The notes: generated by a model not told the origin, from the letters alone. A stretch of 41,239 bases of DNA from Methanoculleus sp. MH98A (GCF_000691865.1 NZ_JMIO01000083.1:1-41239); one strand, 5' to 3'; positions 26,233 through 37,144 are shown, counted from the stretch's first letter. A program made the numbers and translations.

Positions 26233-27393
26233 ATGTATCTTGACAACGATGACGAGAGGGTGCTTGCCGGCGAGTTCGGCGAGACCCGGCAGAAGATGAT
26301 GGAGATCCTGGTCGCGCTCGGGGAGGTCTACGGGGCGGAGAAACTCGTCCCGATCGCGAGCGCCCAGGTGAGCGGTGCGTCCTACAAGACCATTGGAAAA
26401 TGGGGGCTTGCCTGGCTGCAGAGCCTCAATGCCCGGGCGGCGGTCCCGGCGGTCTTGAACCCCATCGGGATGCCGCGGGAGGGGTGGCAGGAGTTCGGGA
26501 TCGGCGAGGAGTTCGCCCGCCGTCAGGCGGAGGTCGTCGAGGCCTACCGGAAGCTCGGGATCCGGGTGGAATGCACCTGCACGCCCTATTACCTGCGGAT
26601 CACGGAGTACGGGGAGCACCTGGCCTGGTCGGAGTCCTCGGCGGTCGCCTACGCGAACTCGGTTCTCGGCGCCCGGACGAACCGGGAAGGCGGACCGAGC
26701 GCCCTTGCGGCGGCGATCATAGGAAAGACCCCCTACTACGGCCTGCATATCGTCGAGAACCGGCGGCCGCAGGTCGTCGTGGAGGTCGAGTGTGGCACGG
26801 GCCCGCACGCCGGCCACTGGGGCGCCATCGGCCACGTCGCCGGGAAGAAGGTGGGGAACCGGATCCCGATCTTTGCCGGTATCCGGCCGGGCCGCGATCA
26901 CCTCAAAGCCCTCGGCGCCGCGATGGCGGCGACCGGCGCGGTCGCCCTCTTCCACGTGGATAAGATCACCCCCGAGGCAAGGGTATTCTCGTTTGATACC
27001 GACAGCCTCGACCGGGTGACGGTGACGGCGGACGAGGTCGAAGCCCTCTTTACCGAGACCGAGGTCGAGGCGGTCGCGGTCGGGTGCCCGCACTGCTCCG
27101 CCGACGAGCTCCGGGAACTCGCGGAACTTCTGCGGGGAAAGACGACGACGAAACCCTTCTACATCTTCGCCGCGAGGGGGGTCGCGAAGCACAACCCCGA
27201 CCTCGTGAGCGTCATCGAGCGGAGCGGCGCCCGGGTGATCCCGGACACCTGCATGGTTGTCTCGCCCCGGATGGACGAGTTCGCTTCGATCATGGTCGAC
27301 TCGGGCAAAGCCCTCGCCTACGTCCCCGGGATGTGCGGGGCGGTCGCCCGGATCGGGACGAGGAAAGAGTGCGTCGAAGTCGCGACGTCGTGA
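26233..27393 (+). CDS. Aconitase X, probable phosphomevalonate dehydratase large subunit
   Basis: This 386-residue protein is an AcnX catalytic-domain (formerly DUF521) protein. In archaea the large subunit of phosphomevalonate 5-dehydratase has this form and removes water from (R)-mevalonate 5-phosphate to give trans-anhydromevalonate phosphate, using an Fe-S cluster. Candidate cluster cysteines occur in VECTCTPYYLR, VGCPHCSADEL and PGMCGAVARIGT. The swivelling small subunit (AcnX small, formerly DUF126), needed for activity, is not in this window and must be encoded elsewhere. The ATG follows the decarboxylase stop with no gap, so the genes are coupled. Confidence 0.88.
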   Translation: MYLDNDDERVLAGEFGETRQKMMEILVALGEVYGAEKLVPIASAQVSGASYKTIGKWGLAWLQSLNARAAVPAVLNPIGMPREGWQEFGIGEEFARRQAEVVEAYRKLGIRVECTCTPYYLRITEYGEHLAWSESSAVAYANSVLGARTNREGGPSALAAAIIGKTPYYGLHIVENRRPQVVVEVECGTGPHAGHWGAIGHVAGKKVGNRIPIFAGIRPGRDHLKALGAAMAATGAVALFHVDKITPEARVFSFDTDSLDRVTVTADEVEALFTETEVEAVAVGCPHCSADELRELAELLRGKTTTKPFYIFAARGVAKHNPDLVSVIERSGARVIPDTCMVVSPRMDEFASIMVDSGKALAYVPGMCGAVARIGTRKECVEVATS

Positions 27394-27399
27394 GGGCGT

Positions 27400-28908
27400 T
27401 CACGCCCCCACCGCTCTGACGTCGAGCACCTCCATCAGGCTCTCGTCGAGCATGTAGCCCCGGAGCCGGTCGCGGTTGCCCCGCAGGCTCTCGATGCTGT
27501 TGATCCCGGCCGCACCCAGGAGTTCGGCGAGTTCGAGCGTCCACGCCCGGATCAGGTTCGCCACCTGTATTGAGGCCTCGTCGGGGTTCAACCGCGCCAC
27601 GAGATCGGGCTGCTGGGTGGCGATCCCCCAGGGGCAGAGGCCGCGGTAGCAGTTCCCGCAGACCCGGCAGCCCATCGCCGCGAGCGCCGCGGTGCCGATG
27701 TAGACCGCGTCCGCCCCGAGGGCGATCGCCTTCGCGACGTCGGCGCTTCCCCGGATACCCCCGCTCGCGATGACGGATATCTCGTTTCTGATCCCCTGGT
27801 CGCGGAGTTTTTTGTCCACGCTCGCGACCGCCGCCTCGATCGGGATCCCTACGTGGTCGCGAAAGACCGTCGGCGCCGCGCCGGTGCCGCCGCGGAACCC
27901 GTCGACGACGACCGCATCGGCCGGCGAGCGGGCGATGCCGGCGGCGACGGCGGCGACGTTGTGAACGGCGGCGATCTTCACAAAGACCGGTTTCTTCCAC
28001 TCCGTCGCCTCCTTGAGGCCGCGGACGAGCTGGGCGAGATCCTCGATGCTGTAGATGTCGTGGTGCGGCGCGGGGCTGATCGCGTCGCTGCCTTCCGGGA
28101 TCATCCTCGTCCTGGAGATATCCGCGCAGACCTTCTCCCCCGGGAGATGGCCGCCGATGCCGGGCTTCGCCCCCTGGCCGATCTTGATCTCGATCGCGGC
28201 GCCGCGCTCCAGGTAATCGATGTTCACGCCGAACCGCCCGGACGCGACCTGGACGATCATCCGGTCCTGGTAGGGGTGGAGGGCGGCGTGCAGCCCGCCT
28301 TCCCCGGTGCCCATATAGGTCCCGGTCTCCTTTGCCGCCCGGGCCATGGCCAGCTGGGCGTTGAGGCTGATCGCCCCGTAACTCATGTGCCCGATCATCA
28401 CCGGCGTCTCGATGCGGAGGTTCGGGGTGAGGCGTGTCCGAAGCTCGACGTCGCCGCCCTCCCGCCGCCGGAGATCGAGTTTCGCCGGCCTCTTCCCGAG
28501 GTGGGTCGTCAGTTCGATCGGCTCGCGGAGCGGGTCGAGGCTCGGGTTCGTGACCTGGCAGGCGTCCAGCACCAGGCGGTCGAAGATGACCGGGTAGTCG
28601 AGCGCGTTGCCCATCCCCGCGAGGATGATCCTGCCCGTCCGGGCCTGGTTGTAGATCGCCTCCCGCGCCTCCCGGGTCCAGAGCGGGTGGCTCCGGTAGT
28701 CGCAGGGGTGCTCTTCGAGGCTGATGGCGTCCCGGGGGCAGCAGGCGATGCAGCGGTGGCAGGCGGTGCAGTTCCGGGAGTTGACCTGGATTCGGTCGCC
28801 GTCCCGTGAAAAGACACCGTAAGAGCAGTTCTCGATGCACCGCCCGCACTCCATGCACCGGACGGGGTCGATACTGATCCGGTAGCGGGGAGGGAGACTC
28901 CCGATCAT
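27400..28908 (-). CDS. Glutamate synthase, FMN-binding subunit with ferredoxin domain
   Basis: This 502-residue protein carries two 4Fe-4S ferredoxin motifs at its N-terminus (CMECGRCIENC and CTACHRCIACCP, residues about 18-62), then the FMN-binding (beta/alpha)8 domain of glutamate synthase. Visible elements are MSYGAISLNAQLAMARAA, GTGEGGL, KIGQGAKPGIGGHLPGEKV, VVVDGFRGGTGAAPTVF and the cluster-binding CRVCGNCYRGLCPWGI. It reduces 2-oxoglutarate plus ammonia from glutamine to glutamate, probably with ferredoxin as donor. Its start overlaps the stop of the glutaminase-domain gene in an ATGA arrangement. The GXGXG (third) module of archaeal split glutamate synthase is not here. The stop lies 6 nt from the convergent AcnX stop. 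Confidence 0.9.
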   Translation of the reverse strand: MIGSLPPRYRISIDPVRCMECGRCIENCSYGVFSRDGDRIQVNSRNCTACHRCIACCPRDAISLEEHPCDYRSHPLWTREAREAIYNQARTGRIILAGMGNALDYPVIFDRLVLDACQVTNPSLDPLREPIELTTHLGKRPAKLDLRRREGGDVELRTRLTPNLRIETPVMIGHMSYGAISLNAQLAMARAAKETGTYMGTGEGGLHAALHPYQDRMIVQVASGRFGVNIDYLERGAAIEIKIGQGAKPGIGGHLPGEKVCADISRTRMIPEGSDAISPAPHHDIYSIEDLAQLVRGLKEATEWKKPVFVKIAAVHNVAAVAAGIARSPADAVVVDGFRGGTGAAPTVFRDHVGIPIEAAVASVDKKLRDQGIRNEISVIASGGIRGSADVAKAIALGADAVYIGTAALAAMGCRVCGNCYRGLCPWGIATQQPDLVARLNPDEASIQVANLIRAWTLELAELLGAAGINSIESLRGNRDRLRGYMLDESLMEVLDVRAVGA

Positions 28909-29945
28909 GCGACAACCCTCCCGATCACCGGCTCGCCCGCGGCGGGCATCCGGATCGACCCGACCCGCGGTTCCATCGCCCGGATTGCAGCCTCTTCACT
29001 CGAGATGTAGAGCCGGTCGCCGCACTCGCCGACGACCATCGGCCGGAGTTTGGTCCGGTCGGTGAACCCGACCATCATATCGGGGTTCGCGGCCACGATG
29101 GCGAACGGCCCGTTCATCATGGCGGATGCGTAGGCGAGCCGGAGGGCGGAGTTCCACTCCCGCTCGGCCGCGGGCATCCGGTCGATCTCCTCCCAGAAGG
29201 GCGGGGCGAGCGCCCGGACCGCGATATCGACGTCGAGGCTGTGCCGCCGCACCAGGAGGTCGACTAAGTAGGCGACGACCTCGGTGTCGGTATACATTGT
29301 GCAGGTGTAACCGAAACTCTCGATGTAGCGTCGGTTCGTCCCGTAGGAGGTGATCTCGCCGTTGTGCACGACGCTCCAGCCGAGGAGATTGAACGGGTGC
29401 GCGCCGCCCCACCATCCGGGGGTGTTCGTCGGGTAGCGGTTGTGCGCGAGCCAGATGTAGCCCTCGTAGTCCTCGATCCGGTAGAAGTCCGCGACGTCCT
29501 CGGGCCACCCGCCGGCCTTGAAGACCCCGAGGTTCTTGCCGGAGGAGAAGATGAGCGCGCCGCGGCGGGCGGCGTTGACCTGCATCACGAGGGCACTGAC
29601 GATCTCGTCCTCCGGTGCCGCAGGGGATGCGTCGGGCTTGAAGAAGTAGCGCCAGGGGGTGTGAACCGCCCGGAGGCCCGGCCGCTCGCAGGTGGGGATC
29701 GCCTCGTCGTGCTCGACTGTCCCCCACTGCGCGAGCGTCGAGTCGAGGAGCGGCTTGTTCTCGCGAGGGTTGTCGAAGAAGACGTGGAGGGCGTAGCAGT
29801 CCCGGAAGTCGGGGTAGATGCCGTAGGCTGCGTACCCCGCACCCTCGCCGCTGCCGCGCTCGTTCATCATGGAGAGGGCCTGTCGGATGCCGGAACCGTC
29901 CATCGTCCGGCGAGATCTGTCCATTACGCCAATTATGCCGCACAT
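28905..29945 (-). CDS. Glutamate synthase glutaminase (class II amidotransferase) subunit
   Basis: This 346-residue protein is the class II (Ntn-type) glutamine amidotransferase domain of split glutamate synthase, which frees ammonia from glutamine. The start at 29945 puts the catalytic cysteine at position 2 (MCGIIGVMD), as the family requires. Open sequence upstream up to 30053 would bury it behind 36 residues and runs through the divergent promoter, so it is rejected. Other family marks are WLAHNRYPTNTP, GWSVVHNGEITSYGTNRRYIE and YTDTEVVAYLVDLL. It is coupled to the FMN subunit by an ATGA overlap and diverges from glnA, whose product makes its substrate. Confidence 0.9.
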   Translation of the reverse strand: MCGIIGVMDRSRRTMDGSGIRQALSMMNERGSGEGAGYAAYGIYPDFRDCYALHVFFDNPRENKPLLDSTLAQWGTVEHDEAIPTCERPGLRAVHTPWRYFFKPDASPAAPEDEIVSALVMQVNAARRGALIFSSGKNLGVFKAGGWPEDVADFYRIEDYEGYIWLAHNRYPTNTPGWWGGAHPFNLLGWSVVHNGEITSYGTNRRYIESFGYTCTMYTDTEVVAYLVDLLVRRHSLDVDIAVRALAPPFWEEIDRMPAAEREWNSALRLAYASAMMNGPFAIVAANPDMMVGFTDRTKLRPMVVGECGDRLYISSEEAAIRAMEPRVGSIRMPAAGEPVIGRVVA

Positions 29946-30020
29946 AACCATCACGGTCGACCCGCCCCCCTCCACCTCCAGGTGGTCGGGGAACGCTCTG
30001 ATAGATCTATATCCGTCAAC

Positions 30021-30029
30021 TATATATAA
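30021..30029. promoter_or_regulatory. TATA box of glnA
   Basis: TATATATAA is a near-ideal archaeal TATA box. It places glnA transcription near 30046-30050, only a few nt before the ATG at 30054, so the mRNA may be leaderless. Because the box is nearly symmetrical, it could also drive the divergent glutamate synthase genes, with start near 30000. Confidence 0.6.
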
Positions 30030-30033
30030 TATT

Positions 30034-30051
30034 GGAAGGAAGTTTCCTTCC
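30034..30051. promoter_or_regulatory. NrpR-type nitrogen operator upstream of glnA
   Basis: GGAAGGAAGTTTCCTTCC is an 18-bp palindrome with a 2-nt centre. It matches the GGAA-N6-TTCC operator of the methanogen nitrogen repressor NrpR twice, in overlapping registers (30034-30047 and 30038-30051). It lies between the TATA box and the glnA ATG, across the expected transcription start, which is where a repressor would block initiation. The regulator itself is not in the window. Confidence 0.75.
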
Positions 30052-30053
30052 AT

Positions 30054-31382
30054 ATGAGTGCCGACAACATCTCAACGATGCTCGAGCGCATCGAACAGGA
30101 CAATGTCCGGTTCCTCCGGCTGCAGTTCACCGATCTCCTGGGCATGCCCAAGAACGTCTCCATTCCGGCGAAGCAGGTCGGGAAGGCACTTACCGACGGC
30201 ATCGGGTTCGACGGGTCGTCGATCGAGGGGTTCGTCCGGATCGAGGAGTCCGATATGGTGCTCAAACCCGACCTCTCGACCTACACCCTCCTGCCCTGGC
30301 GGCCCCGGGAGAAGAGCGTCGCCCGGTTCATCTGCGACGTCTGCAAACCGGACGGCAAACCGTTCGAGGGCGACCCGCGCTCCGTGCTCCGGCGGGCGAT
30401 GGAGGACGCGGCGAAGGACGGCTACGTCTTCAACACCGGCCCGGAGCTTGAGTTCTTCCTCTTCAAGATGCTCGACGGCCGGCCGACCACGCAGTTCGAG
30501 GACGTCGGCGGCTACTTCGACCTCGCACCGACCGATCTCGCGGAGGATCTCCGGCGCGAGGCGATTCTCGCGCTCACCGAGATGGGGTTCGATATCGAGG
30601 CGTCGCACCACGAGGTCGCCGAGAGCCAGCACGAGATCGACTTCAAGTACAGCGACGCGCTGCATACGGCCGACAACGTCATCACGTTCAAGTTCGCGGT
30701 CAAGACGATGGCGCTGATGCGCGGCCTGCACGCGTCCTTCATGGCGAAGCCGATTCACGGCATCAACGGGAGCGGGATGCACGTGAACTGTTCGCTCGCA
30801 AAGGACGGGGTGAACGCCTTCTACGACCCGGATGCGCCGCTGCAGCTCTCGAAGACCTGCATGCACTTCATCGGCGGGCTGCTCAAACACGCGCCGGCCA
30901 TCACCCGGATCGCGAACCCGACGATCAACTCCTACAAACGGCTCGTCCCCGGCTACGAGGCGCCCTGCTACATCAGCTGGAGCGCGAGCAACCGCTCGGC
31001 GCTGGTGCGGGTTCCGGCGCCCCGCGGCAACAGCACCCGGGTCGAGTTCCGCAGCCCCGACCCGACCTGCAACCCCTACCTCGCCTTCACGGCGATGCTC
31101 GCCGCCGGGATGGACGGAGTCCGGAGCGAGATCGAGCCCCCGGACGATGTTCACAAGAATATCTTCCACATGACGTCCGCCGAGCGGGGCCACAACGGGA
31201 TCGCGACCCTGCCCGGAGACCTCCACGAGGCCCACCGGGCGCTGCTTGCCGACGACCTCATCTGCAACGCGCTCGGCCCCCACGTCGTCGATGCGCTCAC
31301 GAGCGTTGCCGAAGCCGAGTGGGACGCCTACCGGACGACGGTCCACCCCTGGGAGATCGACCGGTACCTGGCGACCTACTGA
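30054..31382 (+). CDS. glnA: Glutamine synthetase type I
   Basis: This 442-residue protein is GSI-alpha, making glutamine from glutamate, ammonia and ATP. The opening MLERIEQDNVRFLRLQFTDLLG, the latch-like GFDGSSIEGFVRIEESDM, the ATP/metal-binding EFFLFK and NGSGMHVNCSL segments, and the NPTINSYKRLVPGYEAP loop are all present. The C-terminal part lacks the long bacterial adenylylation region. The ATG at 30054 directly follows the operator palindrome. It diverges from glutamate synthase, so the pair forms the GS-GOGAT ammonia-assimilation route under one control region. T6 at 31387-31392 follows the stop. Confidence 0.97.
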   Translation: MSADNISTMLERIEQDNVRFLRLQFTDLLGMPKNVSIPAKQVGKALTDGIGFDGSSIEGFVRIEESDMVLKPDLSTYTLLPWRPREKSVARFICDVCKPDGKPFEGDPRSVLRRAMEDAAKDGYVFNTGPELEFFLFKMLDGRPTTQFEDVGGYFDLAPTDLAEDLRREAILALTEMGFDIEASHHEVAESQHEIDFKYSDALHTADNVITFKFAVKTMALMRGLHASFMAKPIHGINGSGMHVNCSLAKDGVNAFYDPDAPLQLSKTCMHFIGGLLKHAPAITRIANPTINSYKRLVPGYEAPCYISWSASNRSALVRVPAPRGNSTRVEFRSPDPTCNPYLAFTAMLAAGMDGVRSEIEPPDDVHKNIFHMTSAERGHNGIATLPGDLHEAHRALLADDLICNALGPHVVDALTSVAEAEWDAYRTTVHPWEIDRYLATY

Positions 31383-31386
31383 ACTC

Positions 31387-31392
31387 TTTTTT
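31387..31392 (+). terminator. Oligo-T terminator after glnA
   Basis: Six T lie 4 nt after the glnA stop codon, fitting an archaeal oligo-T terminator. Confidence 0.45.
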
Positions 31393-31551
31393 CTTACGTG
31401 GCGGGAGCACCCGGCACCTCCGTTCGCCGAAAACCCGTGTAACGCTGTATCCTCATCCCGCCGCTATCGCTCACGCAAACCCGGCCGCCGCAGGAACGTT
31501 CATATCCCCCAAAAAGCATAGATGCGCGTATCGGCCGAACGGGGAAGCCAC

Positions 31552-31824
31552 ATGACACGAAGAATTGATATCGACACCATGCGAAGGCACCGGGACATCG
31601 ACGGCCTGGTTGCAGCACTTTTCGAGCCCGAAGAGATCGTGCGGCTGACCGCCGCCGAAGCCCTCGGCTCCGTCGGCGACGAACGGGCGCTCGAGCCGCT
31701 CGAGCGGCTGAAGTTCTCCGACCCGAACGCGGGCGTCCGGCGGGCCGCGTCGTTCGCGCACGCCCGGGTGGTGGGGAGGCTCGCGAACCGGAAGGCGGCG
31801 GAGGGGATGTCCAGCGAATCGTAA
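31552..31824 (+). CDS. Mini HEAT-repeat protein, copy 1
   Basis: This 90-residue protein consists of about two HEAT/PBS-lyase repeats. The conserved opening is IDTMRRHRDIDGLVAAL, then EEIVRLTAAEALGSVGDERALEPL and NAGVRRAASFAHARVVGRL. It shares this whole plan with the next gene, so the two are tandem duplicates. Its function is unknown; such small repeat proteins may bind a partner rather than catalyse. The ATG at 31552 has GGGGA about 6 nt upstream. An ATG at 31522 would add 10 residues without likeness to the paralogue. Confidence 0.75.
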   Translation: MTRRIDIDTMRRHRDIDGLVAALFEPEEIVRLTAAEALGSVGDERALEPLERLKFSDPNAGVRRAASFAHARVVGRLANRKAAEGMSSES

Positions 31825-31841
31825 GCCCGCACCCGGTAAGG

Positions 31842-31850
31842 CATATATAT
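31842..31850 (+). promoter_or_regulatory. TATA box of mini HEAT copy 2
   Basis: CATATATAT lies 39 nt before the ATG at 31889, giving transcription start near 31871. Copy 2 thus has its own promoter, even though copy 1 lies only 64 nt upstream. Confidence 0.5.
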
Positions 31851-31888
31851 CGCTGAGACGTCTACGCGAAACGACCAGGAAGATTGCT

Positions 31889-32143
31889 ATGCCGACAATC
31901 GATGAGATCGATACCATGCGGGATGCCCGGGACGTCGACGGGCTGATCCGGGCGCTCGCCGACCCGGACGAGTTCGTCCGGTCGCAGGCCGCCCTTTCGC
32001 TCGGGACGCTCGCCGACCCGAGGGCAGAGGAGCCGCTCGCGAGGGTAAAAAGCGAGGACCCGAGCGCCTCGGTCAGGGAGGCGGCCGCGACCGCGCACCG
32101 GTGGGTGGTCGGCCGGCTCCGGGAGATCGAGGCGACCCGGTAG
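31889..32143 (+). CDS. Mini HEAT-repeat protein, copy 2
   Basis: This 84-residue paralogue of the preceding protein shows the same IDTMRDARDVDGLIRAL opening, DEFVRSQAALSLGTLADPRAEEPL, and SASVREAAATAHRWVVGRL. AGGAAG lies about 8 nt before the ATG. No catalytic residues are evident, and the product should be a short helical solenoid, perhaps a dimer. It is convergent with the transporter gene, whose stop lies 8 nt away. Confidence 0.78.
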   Translation: MPTIDEIDTMRDARDVDGLIRALADPDEFVRSQAALSLGTLADPRAEEPLARVKSEDPSASVREAAATAHRWVVGRLREIEATR

Positions 32144-32150
32144 CACCGGC

Positions 32151-33431
32151 CTACAGGACGGCGAAGTTGAGATAGAGGATGGCGGTGCCGATCCCGACCG
32201 TGACGAAGAGCACGAGCATCCCCACCTTCAGGAACTCCAGAAACGAGATGGAGAGGTTGCTCCGTGCCGCGATCCCGATGACGACGACGTTCGCCGACGC
32301 CCCGATAGCCGTGCCGTTCCCGCCGAGGCACGCACCGAGCGAGAGCGCCCACCAGAGCGGGTAGGTGTCCATCGAGACGCCCATATCCTGGATCAGGGGG
32401 ATCAGGGTGGCGGTGAGGGGGATGTTGTCCACGATGGCCGAGGCGATTGCCGCGAACCAGGCGATGATCATCATGGCCTCGCCCTCCGAGTGGACGTTGT
32501 TCACGACGAACCCGGCGACGGCCGCGATCGTCCCGGTCTCGACGAGGGCGCCGACGACGACGAAGAGGCCGCCGAAGAAGAAGAGCGCCGGCCACTCGAT
32601 CTTCTCGAAGATCTCCTCCGGATTCTGCCTGCTCCAGAAGAGGAGGATCGATGCGCCGATCAGGGCGACGAGGGCGGGTTCCAGCCCGAGGAGATCGTGG
32701 ACGAAGAACATCCCGATGACGAGCGCGATGACGGCGACCGATTTTTTGAAGAGCGGCATGTCGCGGATCGCCTCCCGCTCGTTTAAGTCCGCAAACGTCT
32801 TCTCGATCCCCGCCTGCTCGTCGGGCGAGACGTAGAGGTCTTTTCGGTAGATGAGGGCGAGCATCCCCATGACGACGGCGAGGTCGACGACCATGATCGG
32901 GCCGAGGTTGACGATGAACTCGTTGAATGTCAGGCCGGCGGCCGACCCGATCATGATGTTCGGGGGATCGCCGATGAGCGTCGCCGCTCCGCCGATGTTG
33001 GAGGAGAATATCTCGGCGATGAGGAAGGGCAGGGGGGTTATCCGCATCACGCTTGCGATGTAGAGGAGCATCGGGGTGAGGAGGAGGACAGTGGTGACGT
33101 TGTCGAGGAACGCGCTCGTCACGGCCGTCACGAGCGAGAAGAGGAGCAGCACCCGCATCGGGCTCCCGTTTGCCAGTTTCGCCGTCTTGATGGCGATGAA
33201 CTCGAAAAGGCCGCTGCCGCGGGCGGTGTTGACGATGATCATCATCCCCATCAGGAGGAAGATGGTGCCGAGATCGATGTACTCCGGGATCTTCTCCCAC
33301 GGGACGATGTGGAGGAAGACGATGACGGAAGCGCCGAACATCGCCGCCACCGCACGGTGAATCCGCTCGTCGATGATGAGCGCGTAGGTGAAGAGGAAGA
33401 CCGCGACGGCGATCAGTTCCGGGCCGATCAC
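32151..33431 (-). CDS. ArsB/NhaD-type ion transporter (SLC13-like permease)
   Basis: This 426-residue membrane protein has about 11-12 hydrophobic helices in the ArsB/NhaD/P-protein pattern. Family marks are FLDNVTTVLLLTPM, the SSNIGGAATLIGDPPNIMIGSAAGL signature in the first half, and SAIVDNIPLTATLIPL with LGGNGTAIGASANVVVIGIA in the second half. It exports or exchanges an anion or Na+/H+; arsenite, sodium and dicarboxylates are all possible, and no ars genes are nearby. The start is GTG at 33431 with GGGTGGG about 6 nt upstream. A GTTTATTC box near 33518-33526 could be its promoter. Confidence 0.85.
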   Translation of the reverse strand: MIGPELIAVAVFLFTYALIIDERIHRAVAAMFGASVIVFLHIVPWEKIPEYIDLGTIFLLMGMMIIVNTARGSGLFEFIAIKTAKLANGSPMRVLLLFSLVTAVTSAFLDNVTTVLLLTPMLLYIASVMRITPLPFLIAEIFSSNIGGAATLIGDPPNIMIGSAAGLTFNEFIVNLGPIMVVDLAVVMGMLALIYRKDLYVSPDEQAGIEKTFADLNEREAIRDMPLFKKSVAVIALVIGMFFVHDLLGLEPALVALIGASILLFWSRQNPEEIFEKIEWPALFFFGGLFVVVGALVETGTIAAVAGFVVNNVHSEGEAMMIIAWFAAIASAIVDNIPLTATLIPLIQDMGVSMDTYPLWWALSLGACLGGNGTAIGASANVVVIGIAARSNLSISFLEFLKVGMLVLFVTVGIGTAILYLNFAVL

Positions 33432-33645
33432 GCGTTCCCACCCCGGCGAGGGTTGGGGCCGCGGACGGCGGGGTATGCCGCGAGAGATTGACGATATGCC
33501 ATGGAACTCTCCGAGAAGAATAAACTGCAGGATTCAGATATGCGCGTTCCTCCCATAATCGTGCCGGTCAGCACCGTTGCCGGGAGGATGGAACCGGGAA
33601 GATCCGGCGCTGAATTCCCGGGCCGGGCGAGGGCGTTCGCCCGGT

Positions 33646-36357
<2,712 letters not shown>

Positions 36358-36379
36358 ATGTTCCCGGTTCTGCGCCTGG

Positions 36380-36389
36380 CTATAAAAAG
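36380..36389 (-). promoter_or_regulatory. TATA box of the P-type ATPase gene
   Basis: CTTTTTATAG on the minus strand lies about 25 nt before the ATG at 36357. The transcript would begin almost at the start codon, suggesting leaderless translation. Confidence 0.5.
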
Positions 36390-36532
36390 GTATAGAGATC
36401 GCTCGTCCTGCCGCGAAACCGGCACAGCAGCGGCCGGTTCGTCCCGGATCTGCCGGACATCCGGCAGGATTATATCTTCCGGCCGAACCGATCCGGTGCC
36501 GGGCCGGGCGACCGGTCCGGGGAGGAACGAGA

Positions 36533-37087
36533 ATGAGCAGAATAGCAGTCCTGATCACGGATATGTTCGAGGATGTCGAGTACACGAAGCCCGCCGGGGC
36601 GTTCCGGGAGGCCGGCCACGATCTCGTCCACGTCGGCCTCTCCGCGGGAGAGACCGTGCACGGGAAGGCGGATAAAACACCGGTCACGATCGACCGGGCC
36701 GCATCGGATGTCTCACCGGACGACTTCGACGCACTCTTCATACCGGGCGGCTACTCGCCCGACAAACTCCGGGCTCACGATGCGCCCGTCGAGTTCGTGC
36801 GCCGTTTCGTCGAGAGCGGCAGACCGGTTCTCTCCATATGCCACGCACCGCAGCTCATGATCACCGCCCAGGTGCTCCGCGGCCGTAAAGTGGCGGGCTG
36901 GAAATCCGTCGCGCAGGATATCAGGAACGCCGGGGCGGAGTACGTCGACCGTGAGGTGGTCGTCGACGGCAACATCGTCTCGAGCCGGCAGCCGGACGAC
37001 ATCCCCGCTTTCATCGAGGCGTCGCTCGCGAAACTCGAGGAAGCCGCGGGAGGAAAAACCCGGGCTGCGGCTGCAGGGCAGCGGTGA
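36533..37087 (+). CDS. PfpI/DJ-1 family protein
   Basis: This 184-residue protein belongs to the DJ-1/PfpI superfamily. The nucleophile elbow is SICHAPQLMITAQVLRGRK (Cys in the ICHAP motif, residue about 103, followed by His). The acidic residue in LITDMFEDVEYTKPAGAF and the FIPGGYSPDKL loop are present. Members include intracellular peptidases, glyoxalase III/deglycases and chaperones; the exact activity cannot be read here. A GATTATATC box near 36469-36477 precedes it, and it diverges from the P-type ATPase. The last 15 residues are Ala/Gly/Arg-rich and probably disordered. Confidence 0.88.
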   Translation: MSRIAVLITDMFEDVEYTKPAGAFREAGHDLVHVGLSAGETVHGKADKTPVTIDRAASDVSPDDFDALFIPGGYSPDKLRAHDAPVEFVRRFVESGRPVLSICHAPQLMITAQVLRGRKVAGWKSVAQDIRNAGAEYVDREVVVDGNIVSSRQPDDIPAFIEASLAKLEEAAGGKTRAAAAGQR

Positions 37088-37144
37088 GAGGGGAACCCCG
37101 CCTCATAAACTCTTTATGGGTGCGGCCCGCACCTCCTCTTCAGG

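Noticed and set aside
29946-30053. N-terminal extension of the glutaminase subunit
   Set aside because: The catalytic Cys must be at position 2 unless a propeptide is cut. The extension is the glnA control region read backwards.
36358-36741. N-terminal extension of the P-type ATPase
   Set aside because: It would overlap the divergent PfpI gene and its promoter. The residues have no ATPase likeness, and a TATA box lies just before the ATG at 36357.
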